DNA of 8,004 nt. It comes from an uncultured Akkermansia sp. Lineage in GTDB: Bacteria > Verrucomicrobiota > Verrucomicrobiia > Verrucomicrobiales > Akkermansiaceae. Within the stretch, counting starts at the first letter, position 1. The number at the start of each line of letters is the position of its first letter. Positions 6,893-8,004 of the stretch are shown here, piece by piece. The notes under the pieces are model-generated. The model made no database searches. It was not told the DNA's origin and saw only the letters and a program-made list of their open reading frames with translations. Both the position numbers and the translations under genes were made by a program. The stretch covers positions 1 to 8,004 of the forward strand of contig CAAFXA010000316.1 in assembly GCA_900766865.1 (NCBI GenBank), written 5' to 3'.

Positions 6893-7906
6893 TTAAAGTT
6901 CCTGGTCTGCGGGCAATGCGCTAATTTCTGCTGCCCCGGCGCCTGCGGGCTCAGCCTCAATCGGCATATCCGTCAATACCGGTGCCGACGCAGGTGCAGG
7001 TTCTGCGGCACGCCGCCCCATCTCAATAAGTTGGGACACCGTCACCAGCTTAAAGCCTCTGGCCTGCAGTCCGGTTACAACACGCTCGACGGCATCCAGT
7101 GTGGATGCATGTATATCATGCAGCAGAATAACAGACCCCGGCTGTGCCTTGCCGACAGCCCTCTCCACGACCTTACTCACACCCGGGCGCTGCCAGTCTC
7201 GCGTATCCACATCCCAAAGCACAGAATGCATGCCGTAGTTGCGACTCATCATCTCCACAAGTGAGGCATTGGTCGAGCCATAAGGCGGACGCATAGCTGT
7301 TGGGTAATACCCCGTCGCGGCCTTAATCGCCTCGTTAGTACGCTCAATTTCGCGGGCGACAGTTTGCTTTCCGCTGGACGTCATTTTGATGTGGGAATAG
7401 GTGTGATTCGCCACTTCATGTCCCTCTGCCACAGCGCGAGCCAATATCTCAGGATAACGCTCCGCATTCCGCCCCAGCACAAAGAAAGTAGCGCGTGCAC
7501 CATGACGCTGCAGAATATCCAATATGGCCGGCGTATAGGCAGAGCTGGGACCATCATCAAAGGTCAGCGCCACATACATGCCGGGCACATTCACCTGCGA
7601 CACACGCAACCCGGGCTTCCTGGGTTCAAACTTCCGAGGGGCAGGCTTTTTCTCAATAACCTCACGCACAACACGCGGCGTTTCCGTCCGGACAGACACC
7701 GCCGGCTCTGCCGGAGCGGGCTTTACCTCAACCGGAGATACTGAGGGCACTTCCTCCACTGCTTCCACCTGCACTACCGGCCTCTCAGACTCAACGTTTC
7801 CGAGCAGATCAACCGGGCGCACCACATTGGCCGTATACTGGTTCTGGCTGCATGCTGCAACCATTATTGCCGCCAGAAGGCACATGTATTGTCTGAACTT
7901 GCTCAT
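6893..7906 (-). CDS. Lipoprotein polysaccharide deacetylase (NodB domain, CE4 family)
   Basis: This encodes 337 residues. The N-terminus is a lipoprotein signal with hydrophobic residues 8-18 and a lipobox-like IMVAAC, placing the lipidated cysteine at C19. A Pro/Glu/Val-rich spacer (about 25-105) leads to the NodB domain (about 108-297). All CE4 motifs are visible: TFDDGP (115-120, D117 base and D118 metal ligand), HTYSH (168-172, metal ligands H168 and H172), RPPYG (206-210), DTRDW (234-238) and LLHDIH (261-266, H263). The enzyme should therefore be active on an N- or O-acetylated sugar polymer. Peptidoglycan or an exopolysaccharide in the envelope is the likely substrate, but the sequence does not decide this. 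A low-complexity Ala/Pro/Glu tail follows (299-337). It is the first gene of the operon with cobA-hemD and hemA. The ATG start is supported by AGGAA five bases upstream. Confidence 0.93.
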   Translation of the reverse strand: MSKFRQYMCLLAAIMVAACSQNQYTANVVRPVDLLGNVESERPVVQVEAVEEVPSVSPVEVKPAPAEPAVSVRTETPRVVREVIEKKPAPRKFEPRKPGLRVSQVNVPGMYVALTFDDGPSSAYTPAILDILQRHGARATFFVLGRNAERYPEILARAVAEGHEVANHTYSHIKMTSSGKQTVAREIERTNEAIKAATGYYPTAMRPPYGSTNASLVEMMSRNYGMHSVLWDVDTRDWQRPGVSKVVERAVGKAQPGSVILLHDIHASTLDAVERVVTGLQARGFKLVTVSQLIEMGRRAAEPAPASAPVLTDMPIEAEPAGAGAAEISALPADQEL

Positions 7907-7910
7907 AATT

Positions 7911-7915
7911 TTCCT
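7911..7915 (-). promoter_or_regulatory. Ribosome binding site of the deacetylase gene
   Basis: On the minus strand AGGAA lies four bases before the ATG at 7906, a fair Shine-Dalgarno match. It is the only convincing one among the five starts in this window, and it fixes the deacetylase start upstream of the lipoprotein signal. Confidence 0.6.
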
Positions 7916-7924
7916 GCTGGCATC

Positions 7925-7953
7925 ATTCTACCCACCCTGCCGCCTTTTGGCAA
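7925..7953 (-). promoter_or_regulatory. Sigma70-type promoter of the deacetylase-cobA/hemD-hemA operon
   Basis: On the minus strand TTGCCA (7948-7953, five of six consensus bases) and TAGAAT (7925-7930, five of six) are separated by exactly 17 nt. Transcription should start near 7918, giving a leader of about 12 nt that still contains the AGGAA ribosome site. No attenuator or riboswitch would fit in such a short leader, so any regulation at this promoter would have to act at initiation. Confidence 0.65.
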
Positions 7954-7962
7954 TCCCTTTTG
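7943..7962. repeat. Short direct repeat at the operon promoter
   Basis: The heptamer CAAAAGG (minus strand) occurs twice, at 7956-7962 and 7943-7949, with a 13-bp period that overlaps the -35 hexamer. It could be a binding site for a regulator, but two short A/G-rich heptamers can easily arise by chance. An eight-base palindrome, GTCATGAC, lies a few bases upstream at 7965-7972. Confidence 0.25.
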
Positions 7963-8004
7963 AAGTCATGACATCGCAATTCTGTTTTTACGGACTCAGA
8001 ATGA

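Noticed and set aside
5375..7264. Long plus-strand open frame (629 codons) antisense to cobA-hemD and the deacetylase
   Set aside because: It lies opposite two genes with unmistakable catalytic motifs. Its translation is rich in Ser, His, Arg and Gln with no domain or membrane pattern, as expected of a complementary-strand shadow in GC-richer DNA.
7973..8004. Possible end of another gene at the right edge
   Set aside because: Stop-like triplets are present on both strands, but the stretch is too short to fix a frame or see any coding signal.

Overview
This window is an ordinary-looking bacterial chromosomal stretch with moderately high GC. All five genes I can support lie on the minus strand, so transcription runs from the right end of the window to the left. 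The best guess for the host is a Gram-negative member of the PVC group, probably Verrucomicrobiota (Akkermansia-like). The reasons are a lipoprotein-type deacetylase, an unusually short glutamyl-tRNA reductase, sparse Shine-Dalgarno sequences, and lineage-restricted membrane proteins that combine zinc-ribbon, HEAT-like and transglutaminase-like regions. This placement is inferred from recall of families, not from a search.

Right part (about 4290-7960): a three-gene operon. A convincing sigma70-type promoter (7925-7953) with a short leader and an AGGA ribosome site drives a lipoprotein polysaccharide deacetylase (6893-7906). This is followed after 18 nt by a fused uroporphyrinogen-III methyltransferase/synthase (cobA-hemD, 5348-6874), which overlaps by 11 bp the TTG-started glutamyl-tRNA reductase gene hemA (4300-5358). 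HemA commits glutamyl-tRNA to tetrapyrrole synthesis. The HemD half closes uroporphyrinogen III, and the CobA half diverts it to precorrin-2 for siroheme or corrinoids. The other enzymes of the pathway (hemL, hemB, hemC) are not in the window. A hairpin plus T-run at the hemA stop is a possible terminator.

Middle (3541-4187): a single gene for a 201-residue, single-pass membrane protein. It has an anti-sigma-factor-like layout but no sigma factor beside it, and is followed by a possible terminator.

Left part (1-3523): a two-gene unit. The first gene encodes a 508-residue protein with an N-terminal zinc ribbon, three membrane segments and C-terminal HEAT-like helices. It starts with GTG directly below a promoter-like sequence, which suggests a leaderless mRNA. 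The second starts 27 bp downstream and encodes a membrane-anchored protein with a transglutaminase-like core. It is still open at the left edge of the window.

I see no RNA genes, mobile elements, CRISPR arrays or phage genes. The least explained content is the zinc-ribbon/HEAT plus transglutaminase-like membrane pair and the truncated HemA. I found no clear evidence of a new defence or mobile system.
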